From Dermacentor variabilis (taxonomy: Eukaryota > Arthropoda > Arachnida > Ixodida > Ixodidae): 64,000 bases of DNA. Below are positions 1 to 10,019 of this stretch, one piece after another. How positions within the stretch are numbered: the first letter of the stretch is position 1; every line of letters begins with the position of its first letter. Both the position numbers and the translations under genes were made by a program. Location of the stretch: positions 23,209,368 to 23,273,367 of the forward strand of contig NW_027460291.1 in assembly GCF_050947875.1 (NCBI RefSeq). The letters run 5' to 3'. Under the pieces are notes generated by a model that saw only the letters and a program-made list of their open reading frames with translations, did not search any database and was not told the origin of the DNA.

Positions 1-660
1 CGATTTCTTTTTCTTGATTTCAACTAAGATATCATTAACTCGCGTTTGTTCCCTTACCCAATCTGCTCTTTTCTTATCCCTTAACGTTACACCTATGATT
101 CTTCTTTCCATAGCTCGTTGCGCCGTCCTCAAGTTAAGTAGATCCCTTTTCGTAAGCCTCCAGGTTTCTGCCCCGTACGTGAGTACTCTTAAGACACAGC
201 TGTTATAAACTTTTCTCTTGAGGGAGAATGGCAACCTGTTGTTGATGATCTGAGAATGCCTGCCAAACACACCTCAGCCCATTCTTATTCTTCTGATTAT
301 TTCAGTCTCATGATCCGGATCCGCAGTCACTACCTGTCCTAAGTAGATGTGTTCCCTTACCACTTCCAATGCCTCACTACCTATCGTAAACTGCTGTTCT
401 CTTCCGAGAGTGTTAAACATTACTTTAGTTTTCTGTAGATTAATTGTTAGACCCACCCTTCGGCTTTGCCTCTCCAGGTCAGTGAACATGCATTGCAGTT
501 GGTCCCCTGAGTTACTAAGCAAGGCAATATCATCAACGAATCGCAAGTTACTAAGGTATTCTCCATTAACATTTATCCCCAATTCTTCCCAATCCAGGTC
601 TCTGAATACCTCCTGTATTCGGAGACCTGGAGCAGATACTTGCTCCAAGCGACGGCAAAC
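1..660 (-). mobile_element. RTE-like LINE fragment, RT domain (copy 1)
   Basis: The minus strand encodes the middle and C-terminal part of an RTE/BovB-type reverse transcriptase. The open part runs from about 660 down to 274. The catalytic box reads FVDD at about 529-540, followed by the thumb-side motif VGLTINLQKTKVMFN and the RTE motif EALEVVREHIYLGQV. Coding sense continues to the window edge in another frame (RAMERRIIGV, then VNDILVEIKKKK), so there is a frameshift near 270. The 3' end lies outside the window. The same family recurs at 3,828-4,020, 29,814-31,320, 32,536-32,880 and 53,898-54,207. The RT family call is sure; the clade name rests on motif memory. Confidence 0.8.
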
Positions 661-689
661 AACATTACTCGGTTCTGTCAAGGTACGTG

Positions 690-1190
690 GCACTCGCATA
701 GTTTTTAGAGCGCAGCTCTTTGGCGCCCGTTCCTGCGTTTCGCGTCGCCGTCGTGCCTCGCCGTTGTCCCTCGCCGTAACCAGCTCCGTAGCTGGAGCCA
801 GCACACTGATCTAGCTGCGCGCGCTCCTGGCGCGATCTCTCGCGCACGGCGCGAGCCTTGCTCTCTTCGCTCCTGCTCCAATGCCACCCATGTGCGGCCG
901 CGATCAGAGCTCCGACTCGGTGACGGCTGATCTCGATGATGTGCTGCTGCCCAAGCCGAACAGCACAGCCACCGCCATTCGCCACTGCGTGTACCCCTCC
1001 TTCCTCTCCTCTGTGGCGCCGAGCGCGCGAGAGCGCGCGGTGTTCTTCGGTTGCTGAAGCGCCAGCCCGGTATTAGCGGATCACGCTGCATGCTTCCCAA
1101 GCCGAAACGCAGAGCCACCTTCAGTTGACTCGCTAGCAGCGCCAGCGGCGTCAGTCAGTCACTGCCATCTTTTCGCCGCGCAACGTTCTT
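690..1190. repeat. Dispersed GC-rich repeat family A, copy 1, left part
   Basis: This is GC-rich sequence with no convincing ORF. Blocks here recur in 35,733-36,490: an almost identical start (TTTTTAGAGCGCAGCTCTTT), a block beginning CTTCGCTCC near 860-980, and a block GTCAGTCAGTC near 1,152-1,162. The last two blocks are in the opposite order in the second copy, so the family is internally repetitive or rearranged. Open frames in this stretch are by-products of GC richness. Its possible continuation is at 4,980-5,262. Confidence 0.55.
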
Positions 1191-1589
1191 ATGGGCCAAC
1201 GCGCTGCCTGCCGCAACCTCCCGATAAGCGAGACAGTTGCGCCAAGCTACGCTCCTTTTGTCGCGGCTGGTGCGAAATGTCCCGCTCGAGACGGATTGTC
1301 CGAGTCTCACAGATGGTTCATATTACAATATAATCAGTCTGCCTATATAAATAGTTTATTCCAAGCCAGTTCTTGCTGCGCCATCAGTGAGGCAGTGAAA
1401 GTCCTTCGTCTGCCGCTGCTGCTAAACGAGTTGCCCGAGCAGAGGCCCAGCGCCGTCGCCGCCAGAATAGAGAGGTACAGTCGAGCGCGATTTGAAGGTT
1501 ATCGCGCGAGCGTCGACCGCGAACGCGAACAGCGCCATGGCCCAGAATTCTCTGCCGAGGCGAGGGAGGTATCAGGCCTGCTTCCCTAA
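1191..1589 (+). CDS. Uncharacterised Arg/Glu/Ala-rich ORF (132 codons)
   Basis: An open frame whose C-terminal half is rich in Arg, Glu and Ala (AARIERYSRARFEGYRAS, then DREREQRHGPEFSAEAREV). This composition resembles charge-rich repeats found in multi-copy arthropod ORFs, including transposon-encoded ones. I see no catalytic motif, signal peptide or membrane segment. The 41 bp inverted-repeat segment at 1,475-1,515 falls inside the frame. It may be chance coding in GC-rich repeat DNA. Confidence 0.15.
   Translation: MGQRAACRNLPISETVAPSYAPFVAAGAKCPARDGLSESHRWFILQYNQSAYINSLFQASSCCAISEAVKVLRLPLLLNELPEQRPSAVAARIERYSRARFEGYRASVDREREQRHGPEFSAEAREVSGLLP
1475..1515 (+). repeat. 41 bp repeat, left arm of a 3.5 kb-spaced inverted pair
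   Basis: The segment starts GTACAGTCGAGCGCGATTTG. Its reverse complement is at 4,939-4,979; the first 28 bases are identical and most of the next 13 match. The arms face inward, as terminal inverted repeats would. Both arms encode a MKVI-RAST peptide reading inward. They may be TIRs or two opposed copies of a small dispersed repeat. Confidence 0.6.
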
Positions 1590-2335
1590 CTCTTTTTGCT
1601 GTTCCTTCAGCAGCCGTCACTCCCTGCTGGGCTCTCAGTTTCTTTTTTTTTTGGTTCTGCGAACAGGCAGTGATCGTAGTGCGCACGACGTATTCTTCGG
1701 TATTATCTGAAATCGGATGTTACGAAGCTGTATCTAGCCTATGTAACGTCATTGCTGCTGAGCCAGGAAGAATGGGTGACCAAGAACATTAGCTTAAGCC
1801 CGCGATGCGTCCGTTATGTGCGGCCTCCCTCCACTGTTTTTTTATTTTATTTTCGAAGGCTCCAACCAAGGCAAACGACGAAGGACGCGGAAAGTAAAAA
1901 CGCCAGTCTGGATAATATGCTCGATATCTCTATTATTTTTCCTAGCTTTCGCGCCGCAAATTGTACTATGACGAAATAATGCAACCAGGTATGTCCCAAA
2001 CATTTTAAAATGAATGTTTTATTTGCGGTCGTCGAGAGCTGTCTGATTGTCCCGGCGCATCACGATTTTCTTGTGTTTATGACTACAGCACGACCCATCT
2101 TATTATCACTATTGCAAGGAGCGACCACAGGATGAGCGCTCCCGTTGGTTAAAAACGACAAACGGCATCGTGGGAATGAACCTTGCGGTTGATATTCTCA
2201 ATTTCAACTTTTCCTGCAGTTGCTGTAACACGTCTTCGGAAGTTCGGAATCAACGACAGCGCAATGATTTGGCTTTTCGCGAATGCCTCCTAATACATTG
2301 AAGAGTTCTATAAAGTCCTGAAATTCTTCATGTAT
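1516..2335. other. No recognisable feature
   Basis: Non-coding-looking sequence with short chance ORFs only. It contains a T-rich run near 1,646-1,656 and AT-rich stretches. I see no TE motif, tRNA or repeat here beyond the inverted-repeat arm at its left edge. Confidence 0.5.
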
Positions 2336-2392
2336 ACATGTGCGTGCGTGCGTGTGTGTGTGTGTGCGTGTGTGCGTGCGCGTGTGCGCGTA
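2336..2392. repeat. (GT)n/(GC) microsatellite, imperfect
   Basis: About 57 bp of alternating GT interrupted by GC (GTGCGTGCGTGCGTGTGTG and similar). It is a simple repeat with no coding sense. Sequence from 2,393 to about 2,960 shows nothing recognisable. Confidence 0.9.
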
Positions 2393-2965
2393 GGAGGCAG
2401 TATAATAATTTGAATAACTGCACTAAATATGGATAGATTTTATGCATAAATAAGAAAAATAGATCTAATTATGATGTTCCCTTCAAAGCTCTGTAGTTAC
2501 ACACGTGCCGAGCAGAGGGAAATCATCACCGATGAAAGGATCCACATGTGCAAGGTGGTCCCTGAGGCCGAGATCAGACAATGCGGTCGGGATTAGAATG
2601 TGTGCTGCCGCCAAGGCGGAGCAGCGGGTCACAAATAAGAGACAAACGAGGAACGACAGAGTCACTAAGGCGTTTGAATTTGACAAACGCTAACCGTTTC
2701 GATATCTGTTCAGGCTGCTATGGTCTCGAAATGGTGCTGCAAATTTCAGTGATGGTTGCGTAAATAATTATTTCATTTTCGACGTCAGTGGCATCGTATA
2801 GGGAGAGGGCTAAGCAACGAACTACCTCTGAAAATGGCCGTGTCATCGACGCTTACACATTAATGTTCATTAGGCGCAAATTCATTTCAATCGTTCTTTA
2901 TTGGCTTCCAAAAGAGACTAATGCTTCTTATGCATTATCCCGGGCTTAACCCTTTGACCTCGGTC

Positions 2966-3508
2966 CTAATACTTCAATGCGGCGCCCATTCTTTCTTTCA
3001 CGTCCTTTATCCCTTTCGGGATAGAAGCGAACAGAGATTCTGCCAGTTCTGGGTCCTGTGGGAGGACATTCCACTCCCTCTCAACGGCTGCCCACAGCGT
3101 GTCTGCGTCAGAGCTCGTCAAGGTGGGGCGAGCCAACCGTGCCTTCATTAAACCCCAAACATTTTCAATTATATTCAGGTCGGGGCTCTTTGGCGGCCGG
3201 AGGAGCTGCGCAATTCCAGACTTGTTCAGATTTTCCTGCACTGAGGATGCAGTGTGAACAGGGCAGCCGTCGTGTTGGAAATAAAAACACCCGTCAGGGA
3301 AAGGTCCATTCACGGCGAAAGGAAGGAGAACAGTGTCGACGATGTCGTTGTAGGCTTCGGCCGCGAGCCTCCCTGGGATGCGGAAGAGCGGACCCAGACC
3401 GGAGCAGGTTATTGCACCCCAGACGTTCACCGAGACACGCCCGCTTGCTGCGACATCGCGGAAGTTTTTATCGTCATAGCTGCAATAAAATTGGTGCATC
3501 GAATTTAG
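2966..3508 (-). pseudogene. Tc1-like transposase, C-terminal part (second D and E of DD34E)
   Basis: The minus strand encodes the C-terminal half of a Tc1-family transposase, open for about 177 codons. The motif SVNVWGAI is followed by the second catalytic Asp in FQHDGCPVH and the Glu in SPDLNIIENVWG. Exactly 34 residues separate them, the DD34E signature of Tc1 elements. The N-terminal half, with the HTH region and first Asp, is at 4,027-4,569. A 518 bp insert separates the two, so the protein cannot be made as one chain. Tc1 transposases cut and paste their element at TA sites. I could not find matching terminal inverted repeats next to the gene. Confidence 0.88.
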
Positions 3509-3827
3509 TAACCAAAATACTCACAGGGCAGTTACCACTATATAGTGAGAAACTGAGCGAAAGCTGCTATGGTATTTGCAGCTCGTGATATACTGAGGTG
3601 ACGAATTTCAGAGTGACGTGCATATTTTCCAGCTAGAGACCGCAGATTTTAGGTTTGCACACACACTCGCACTTCGACTGAAACTCCGCTATGGTATGCC
3701 GGTCCTAGAGCCACGCTTGGTGCATGCTTGTGCGGTTACTTCAATAAACTTCATGTCCCTGTCTTTCACTCTGGTAAATTCAAAAACGACACCGTACCAA
3801 CGTTCTAAAATCTCCCTTATTCTGCAA
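3509..3827. other. Unidentified part of the insert that splits the Tc1 gene
   Basis: About 320 bp between the Tc1 transposase C-terminal half and an RTE LINE tail. There is no clear ORF or structural RNA. Together with 3,828-4,020 it forms the 518 bp insertion into the transposase frame. No clean target duplication is visible at the two edges. Confidence 0.5.
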
Positions 3828-4020
3828 CAAACACGAGTTAAGGACATTTCAGTCGAAATCAAGAAGAAATGGGCATGAGCGAGGCAGGTAATGAGAAGGC
3901 AAGACAACCCATGGTCATTAAGGGATGGGTAACGCGCTGGATTTTAAGAGAAGGAAAGCGTAGCAGGGGGTAGCAGAAAGTTAGGTGGAAAGTTAGATGT
4001 GAAATGATATGCAAGAAAAG
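3828..4020 (+). mobile_element. RTE-like LINE 3' fragment (copy 2)
   Basis: The plus strand encodes degraded RTE ORF C-terminal sense (VEIKKKWA, then the region equivalent to RWSLRVTDWIPR seen at 53.9-54.2 kb). It is in the opposite orientation to the other RTE copies here. There are several frame breaks, and it lies inside the Tc1-like gene. Confidence 0.65.
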
Positions 4021-4026
4021 TAAATC

Positions 4027-4569
4027 TCACCGGTAGCCATCGACTCTGCAAACACGGAGTCGCTGGTTCCAGCAGGTAGTGAATGTCGATTCGTCACTAA
4101 ACATGACGTGTTGCCAGCCCTCAGCGCTCCATGTTTCGTGCCGATGCGCAAAATCCAAACGCTTCCTGCGATGTTTGCTGGTCAAAAGTGGCTTTTTCGC
4201 AGCCACGCGGCTTTTAAGACCGGCAGCGTTAAGTCTCTTTCGGATGGACGAAAGACTTAGGCGAAGGCCAAGTTCTTCTTTGGTTTTCTTCGCTGTCATG
4301 AATGGATCGTTGACGGCGGCAGCTATTATCAAAGCGTCTTCCTCCTCAGTTGTTCCACTAGGCCTCCTTTGACGCGGGGCACCTTCCAAGCTGTTCTCCC
4401 GGTGAAACGCTCGAAGAATGCGGTTTACTGTCTTCTGAGGATGGTTCACCTGCCGGGATATCTCTCGCTGGGACAAACTTTCCCAATGAAACAATTTCTT
4501 GGCGCTCCCCTGCCGTAAGTCGTCGTGGCATTTTTCTTGCGACATGTGGTCTGGGATCGCATCGATCAT
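4027..4569 (-). pseudogene. Tc1-like transposase, N-terminal part (HTH and first D)
   Basis: The minus strand encodes 180 codons. They cover the paired-type helix-turn-helix region (SLSQREISRQVNHPQKTVNR) at residues 31-50, a second DNA-binding part ending in RLNAAGLKSRVAAKKPLL, and the first catalytic Asp at residue 159 in VMFSDEST. The frame stops after RVDGYR, where the 518 bp insert begins; the chain should continue into 3,508-2,966. The start Met at 4,569 gives a normal Tc1 N-terminus. Apart from the insert both halves are stop-free, so the interruption is probably not very old. Confidence 0.88.
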
Positions 4570-4938
4570 TACAGCCGTTATATACCCTTCTGAAAAAATG
4601 TTTCGCAGAAATTTATTGGTGAAAAAAGGCGATATGACGAGGCGATGCTGCGTTGATATATTTTTCCAACTGCAACGTCTTTAAAATCAAGAAGTGCCAA
4701 GCACTTCCTTTACCAGGTCTTTCCCACCAATTTTGTTATCGTCCGCGAAGATATGAGGTAACCAAGTCCACATTTTATCACAACAAATGGAAAGCTTAGA
4801 ATAGAGCGAAAGGGCGGTGAGTTTGTCGTGGGGGTGATGGTTGTTGTAGGGAACAGCGAATGAGGGAGAGAAGAGTGCGAAATCATGATTTTTCCTGTCC
4901 CAAAACCGGCCGCCAGGTGCCTGGAGTGCTAGGCTAGT
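4570..4938. other. No recognisable gene; presumed flank of the Tc1-like element
   Basis: A mixed-composition stretch between the transposase start and the right inverted-repeat arm. The short minus-strand frame at 4,687-4,962 has no recognisable motif. The upstream end of the Tc1-like transposon should lie here, but I could not identify its TIR. Confidence 0.4.
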
Positions 4939-4979
4939 TGACGCTCGCGTTATAACCTTCAAATCGCGCTCGACTGTAC
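4939..4979 (-). repeat. 41 bp repeat, right arm of inverted pair
   Basis: Reverse complement of 1,475-1,515 with two or three differences. It lies directly against the family A right part, which starts at about 4,980. Confidence 0.6.
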
Positions 4980-5262
4980 GCTACGACGAACTATGCATTG
5001 GTGCAGCAAGTCGAGCAAATATACGCGTATTTCTCCGACCACAAAGCTTCCTTTATGACAATCAAGAAGTGGGAGTGGTGTTTCTTGAAGAAGGAATACG
5101 TGTGAAGAAAAAAAAGTTGTCTTTAACTGTACATACATCTCTTGCTCGAATTGTTTACCTCAATATATCGAAAAGTCGAAATAGCTGATGCGTCACGCTC
5201 AAATTTTGCATTAGAAAGTAACGTAATCGTCGGCAATTTTTTAAAATTTCGCACAGGTCACG
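4980..5262 (+). repeat. Dispersed repeat family A, copy 1, right part (endonuclease-like remnant)
   Basis: Similar over its length to 36,607-36,885. Shared blocks are TTTCTCCGACCACAAAGCTT, GGAATACGTGTGAA and GTAACGTAATCGTCGG. In the 36.5 kb copy this segment follows a short peptide (SRGTCIDLVFEN, then YFSDHKASF) that looks like the C-terminal end of a LINE apurinic-type endonuclease. The family therefore carries a LINE-derived piece. Here only the SDHKASF part survives. Confidence 0.6.
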
Positions 5263-5760
5263 TGTAACACCCTGTGTTATTAAATACGTTACGCGAAAGG
5301 AATGAAGTCCAAAGCCACTGGATCACAGAAGTGCAAAGGACTACTGAGTACAAAGGGATTTGCAAAAGGAACGTTGCATCACCTCACCAAATGACATTAA
5401 CAAAAAAAATTAAAGTGGGCGAAAGGCGGGAGCAATTGGATAGTTTACAGGCTTGACTTTCATAGCTTAGTTTCATTAGCATAAACACCAGCTGAAGTGC
5501 TCTTAACTAACATCGGTCATTCAGATACAATGCCACAGCGGCTATTTTTTCAAAGACCTGGAAGAAGCGTTGAAGAAGAAAATAACTACGGCTCCAGTCC
5601 ACGCTGTGAATGCGGTTGGAAAGGGAAGCTGTAAACGACACCTAAAACGATTACCCATTGCGAAGTGGCTTGAAATTATTCGAATGGCGACATTCACATG
5701 CATTTTACCTAATTATTAGGCAAAGAGGCTGCGACTTGGCTTGCGCCGCTAGTTCCTGCA
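5263..5760. other. No recognisable feature
   Basis: Short chance ORFs only. I see no TE motif, RNA gene or repeat in this stretch. Confidence 0.45.
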
Positions 5761-5761
5761 C

Positions 5762-6100
5762 TTACAAAGAGTGTACGAAAGACAATGGGAAGGCAATCCA
5801 CCTGGAAACACAGTCGATCACACGCGGAGCAGCCAAATTCAAATTCTGCGTTGAGATATTTCTTTTTATTTTAGAATTTGCACCCTTGAAACGATTGATT
5901 GCATTGTGCCTTCGTCGCTCTGCCGCGTTTTCGGCTTCACGACATTCGTCATCATCATCTTGGCGCGTGTGGTGGTTGCGCTGAGCGTCCAGCATACGAC
6001 GTTCATCCGTGGCACGAGCACGACGCCTTTGTTCGCACTGCCCTCTCTGTTCTATTCGCCGCTCCTCGTATGCACGCTGCTCTTCCGAAGTCCTGACCAT
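5762..6100 (-). CDS. Arg/Glu-rich ORF of unknown function
   Basis: Minus-strand frame. The start at about 6,100 is preferred because it begins a continuous charged stretch (MVRTSEEQRAYEERRIEQRG, then RRRARATDERRMLDAQRNHH). The frame is also open upstream to an earlier Met at 6,160. The first 60 or so residues are strongly Arg/Glu/Gln-rich and probably helical; the rest is unremarkable. Similar charged repeats occur in multi-copy arthropod ORFs, some transposon-linked. I cannot assign a function. The composition bias makes this more credible than a random ORF, but it may be a repeat relic. Confidence 0.3.
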   Translation of the reverse strand: MVRTSEEQRAYEERRIEQRGQCEQRRRARATDERRMLDAQRNHHTRQDDDDECREAENAAERRRHNAINRFKGANSKIKRNISTQNLNLAAPRVIDCVSRWIAFPLSFVHSL

Positions 6101-6160
6101 ACGTAGCCACCCCGTAGCACTGTCACAACGCAAATGCAACGCATTACTAGGCAGGCCCAT

Positions 6161-8173
6161 TATTGTTTACGTAATGTAGTGACGTCACGTCCCATGTAAC
6201 AAACTGTGCGGTCACAAACCTGCGCTTTAAATTTTATATGGGTATTGATGTCACGCCCCATGTTACAAGTGGATGCGTTTATCCATCATTAGGTGCTTCC
6301 CGCTGTTAACTACCGCCTTATCATCCATCATGTTGACACGAGACGTGTCTGTGCTTTCCTTTATCTAAACGACCTGTGTGGTATGCAGCTGCATGTGTGA
6401 TTCGAAAGGATATGCACACTTTTCGCTTCAGTTTCAGCCTACGATTGCATTACCTCCGAGATCGGCCCATGAAAAAGGTTATTTTTGCCCTCGGACAAGA
6501 CAAATGCATTGGAAGGTAGAGGTAGCAGCTTCACTGTGAAAATGGAAACAACCAAAGCTATGTCACTCCACCCTTTCTGTAAGAAGGTCGTGATCCGAAA
6601 AATTTACTTGACGTCAGTTCATAAAAAGGTCGTCGGTGAACCAGTGTGTGCCCTTTCGGTTCAGCAGTAACTACAATATGCGGAGATTTAGCATGGCTGC
6701 GCAAAGAAGTGACGTGCATCATTAGTCAGTGTGCTTAAGTGTTGTGTAATCAGCTGTGCCGGTTTTCACTCGACGATGAGCAGCGCCGCCTGCGAATTGC
6801 TAGCGCGAATTGTAAAATCTTTCAATACCTGATCGCCAAGCGCGACAAAAAAATTTAAAGAATTCTCGTGTGCGACGAAGCCAATGCACTCACGAAACAT
6901 CTAAGGACCAATCCCTATAATACACATTTGCGCCAGCCACCGGCATCGTCCTGGCGCATTTAAAGTCTAGTAGACTTCAAGTACGCCACTCATAGCCGCC
7001 TCTATGAGGCCGGTCGTGTGGCTTACTACAGCGATCGCTGCGGTTGGTGAACCAGCATGATACATATAAGATTTGTGCTTTGGCATTGCCGCGTTGGCCT
7101 CTAAAGCAGTAATATCGAAAGAGGATCGCATCAAAAGAATATGACGGCTATTTTTGAGGGCGCCATTTCCCTAAAACGGGTGAGTGTGCCATTGAGGACG
7201 GGACGATACCGCTAAATAATCCTTCTACCCTTTAGGGGCCTGTGAAATCCAAATAATGTGCGCTTGTCTAGAGTGGCCAACGGTCGATTTGGTCGCCAAA
7301 GTTCGCGAAAAAAAAAAAAGAAACAGCAAGGGATGATGCCGAAATAGGGCCATACCTGGGGCCGGCTAACGTAAAACTGTTCTAATCTGTTTTTATTCCA
7401 ATCTCCTGGCGTGGAATCGACGTAAGCACCGACGCAAGTGCAGGGCGGTAAGCCACAGCCTTGTTTGAAAAGCCCAGTCAAACTCGCGTCACCTGTACAG
7501 GAGGCCACTCTTCTCTTTTTTTTTTTTAGCAGTATTTCTGATATAATTGTCTAACAAGACTCGAGAAGTGCGCTCAAGGGGAGAGGGAGTCGATGGGGTG
7601 AAGTCAGCTCAGAGAAACTATATAACAGGATGAGGAGGGTGGTTCCGGCGTCTACGATTGGTTAAAAATGTTGCTCAAATGGCTCTTCAGCAAAAGAAAA
7701 GTTGGCAGAGCGATGTCGTACATGTGCTGAAAGGGCTTGATAACGTTATACTGCCAGGCAGGAATTTTTAATTATACGTAGATAAATCCATGCTGCCTTG
7801 CAGCGGCGAGTTGCCAGTGCCAGAGTGGTCGGCAGGCAGCCATCTTGTTTACCTTTCAGAACGGGGCAGTGCCCGGCTATTCAGAAAAAAATCACTTTTC
7901 TTCAGCTGATTAATGTGTCTTTAATGTGTACACGTCGTATCGGCACGGTGAGATTTAGCGATTTTATAACGTTGCATGACATACGGGCAAAGTGAGCGAA
8001 GCCCGATAACGTATGACCAACATCAGAGGGCTAGAGAACAGAATGGTGGGGCTAGCTGGTACAGCATAACTTGTGACAAATCTCTTTTCTGCAAGTTATC
8101 TCGAGGGCTAATAGCGAAAAAAAAACATCAAATCGGAAATAAATTTTTTCCCCTTTGGTCTGTTCATGCCTAA
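6161..8173. other. About 2 kb with no recognisable gene or element
   Basis: Only short chance ORFs on both strands. There are poly-A/T runs near 7,307-7,320 and 7,516-7,527. I saw no transposase, RT, tRNA or tandem repeat. This is presumed ordinary intergenic DNA or old unrecognisable TE remains. Confidence 0.45.
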
Positions 8174-8176
8174 TCA

Positions 8177-8868
8177 GGCCCAAACAATGAAACGTTCCTT
8201 TCCTTCGAGCGCTTCCTAACCTTACGTGAGGCCTCCTTACAGCGAAAGACCGATGGAGGAAGCAAGCGTACTCTGAAAGCTCCCTTCACCCTTTCTCACG
8301 TAAGGAGTGGTTGCCGCATGCCTGGGTTCGAGATTATCTCTTAAAAGCTTTACGCGAACACCATTATTCAATAAAATGTTGCACTGTCGCACAATCTGTC
8401 AATTGAAGAGCTAATATAGGGAAGCGTGCACGCTTTCTTCAAGTTTTGTTTACTAAACTTACGAAAAGTAGCGCATTACAGTGCAAAACTTAATGTGCTC
8501 CAGCAACGCTGGCACGCCGGCGTCGTGCAACGCCTAGCAACGCCTAGCAACGCTTCCATGCCGCATGCGTGACTGAAACGAACATGCTTGGCAAGACGTA
8601 CCGTGCTCGCGCTTCTCCGTAGATGGGCGACAGCGCGCATGCGCAAGCAAACGTCACGTGGTTAAGCAGTGCGGTGAAGCGCTCGTTCAGGGACAAAAGC
8701 GGCGTAAGGACGCATGAAGGTAGCTTTGGAGCTACTTCATGCTGAGGAAGCACCAAGGAAGCCTTCACCGAGGGCCCCTTAGTAAGGGAGCTTTCAGAGT
8801 GACATAAGGTAGCCTCACCGCAATGAAGGCTTTCTTACTGAGAAAAGGAAGATTTCATTGTTTGGCCC
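8177..8868. mobile_element. Non-autonomous inverted-repeat element (MITE-like, about 690 bp)
   Basis: The two ends are inverted repeats. GG-CCAAACAATGAAA at 8,177-8,193 matches the reverse complement of 8,853-8,868. Similarity continues inward for over 100 bp, with a perfect 17 bp match (ACTCTGAAAGCTCCCTT near 8,271-8,287 against its complement near 8,787-8,803). The trinucleotide TCA flanks both ends (8,174-8,176 and 8,869-8,871), possibly a 3 bp target duplication. There is no transposase inside. These traits fit a MITE mobilised by a DNA transposase encoded elsewhere; the superfamily is not determined. Confidence 0.65.
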
Positions 8869-8871
8869 TCA

Positions 8872-10015
8872 GTGTTCACATAAAATATCAAATGGGACGT
8901 TTTCGCGGCTTCGGTGACGTCGTGTGACAGACAGGCGAAGTGATGGTGGCCTGAAAATTTTTGACCTGTCGAGGCGGGCTGTATGCAGAACTGGAATAGA
9001 AAAGTTTGGAATAGTTTTACGTTATAGCGCTCATAGTCATACCTCAGACATGAACTATGCGCTATATAAAACAAGCAGGTCTATAATCCACCATCTACCA
9101 CTGCTTTGGACGCTCACATAGACCACAGCTGGTAGGCCGACCAATCGACACGAATGACTCGCACTGTACGGGATGCTGTTATTACAGACCCAAAATATTT
9201 TATTCGCGAGTAGTAATAGCGTCCGAAAAAGGTAGTCTCGCAAAATATCCAGAGATACCAATATGAAGGCTTTACGAAGTAAACTGAAGAATTTATTCCG
9301 TAGCAGAACGGGGGTGCCCAGACTGTTATGATGGGCGCGTATGTTTCTTAACTACTCATTGCTGTATAACCACAGATCATAATTGCAGTGAGAATATCGC
9401 AGTAAGGTAAAAAAAGTAAATATGCAAATTTCATCGTTTTGTGTCAATATTTGTTTCCCTTTATGCATCGATATGTTTTTTTACCGATTGTATTTTGTGA
9501 TAAATTGTGTCATATGACTCCCTCACCCTATGCCTCTTGGGACGCGTATAAGGTCTTTCTAAATGGAATAAATACAACTCGTGAGACGAATTTTTAGAAA
9601 TAGACAACTGGTCTAGTAGAGAACTGAATGTAGACACTGACACGCGCGCACACGTTGCGACGTATTTTCCGTTGTCCTCAACGCCAGCAGAAACTTCGGC
9701 CATGCCGGTTTGATTTAGAACACTTCAGTACGTTTCAGAAAACGGTTCCCCACGTAGAATACGCCACATGACGTCAAACAGACCGCCGCGAGCGCAAGAA
9801 CAACCGGCAGAAAGAGCCAGAACGCGTATACTTGCACATGCAACACGAAGCACTTGCAGAATACAGCATGACTTTTGCCCACGCATAGCACCAGTGTCTG
9901 TGCAACATAGCGCGCCCATGAAGAGAAGGCCGATAATTATGATTTGTCTGCTCTGCCTTACAGGCGATCACTTCGACATTGAACACAAAGTACGAACTCA
10001 GTTCTACAAATCTCT
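8872..10015. other. No recognisable feature
   Basis: Short ORFs on both strands without known motifs. AT-rich sequence lies near 9,370-9,560. I find nothing I can assign. Confidence 0.45.
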
Positions 10016-10019
10016 ATGT

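Noticed and set aside
347..814. 155-codon plus-strand ORF
   Set aside because: Antisense to the RTE reverse transcriptase; no domain.
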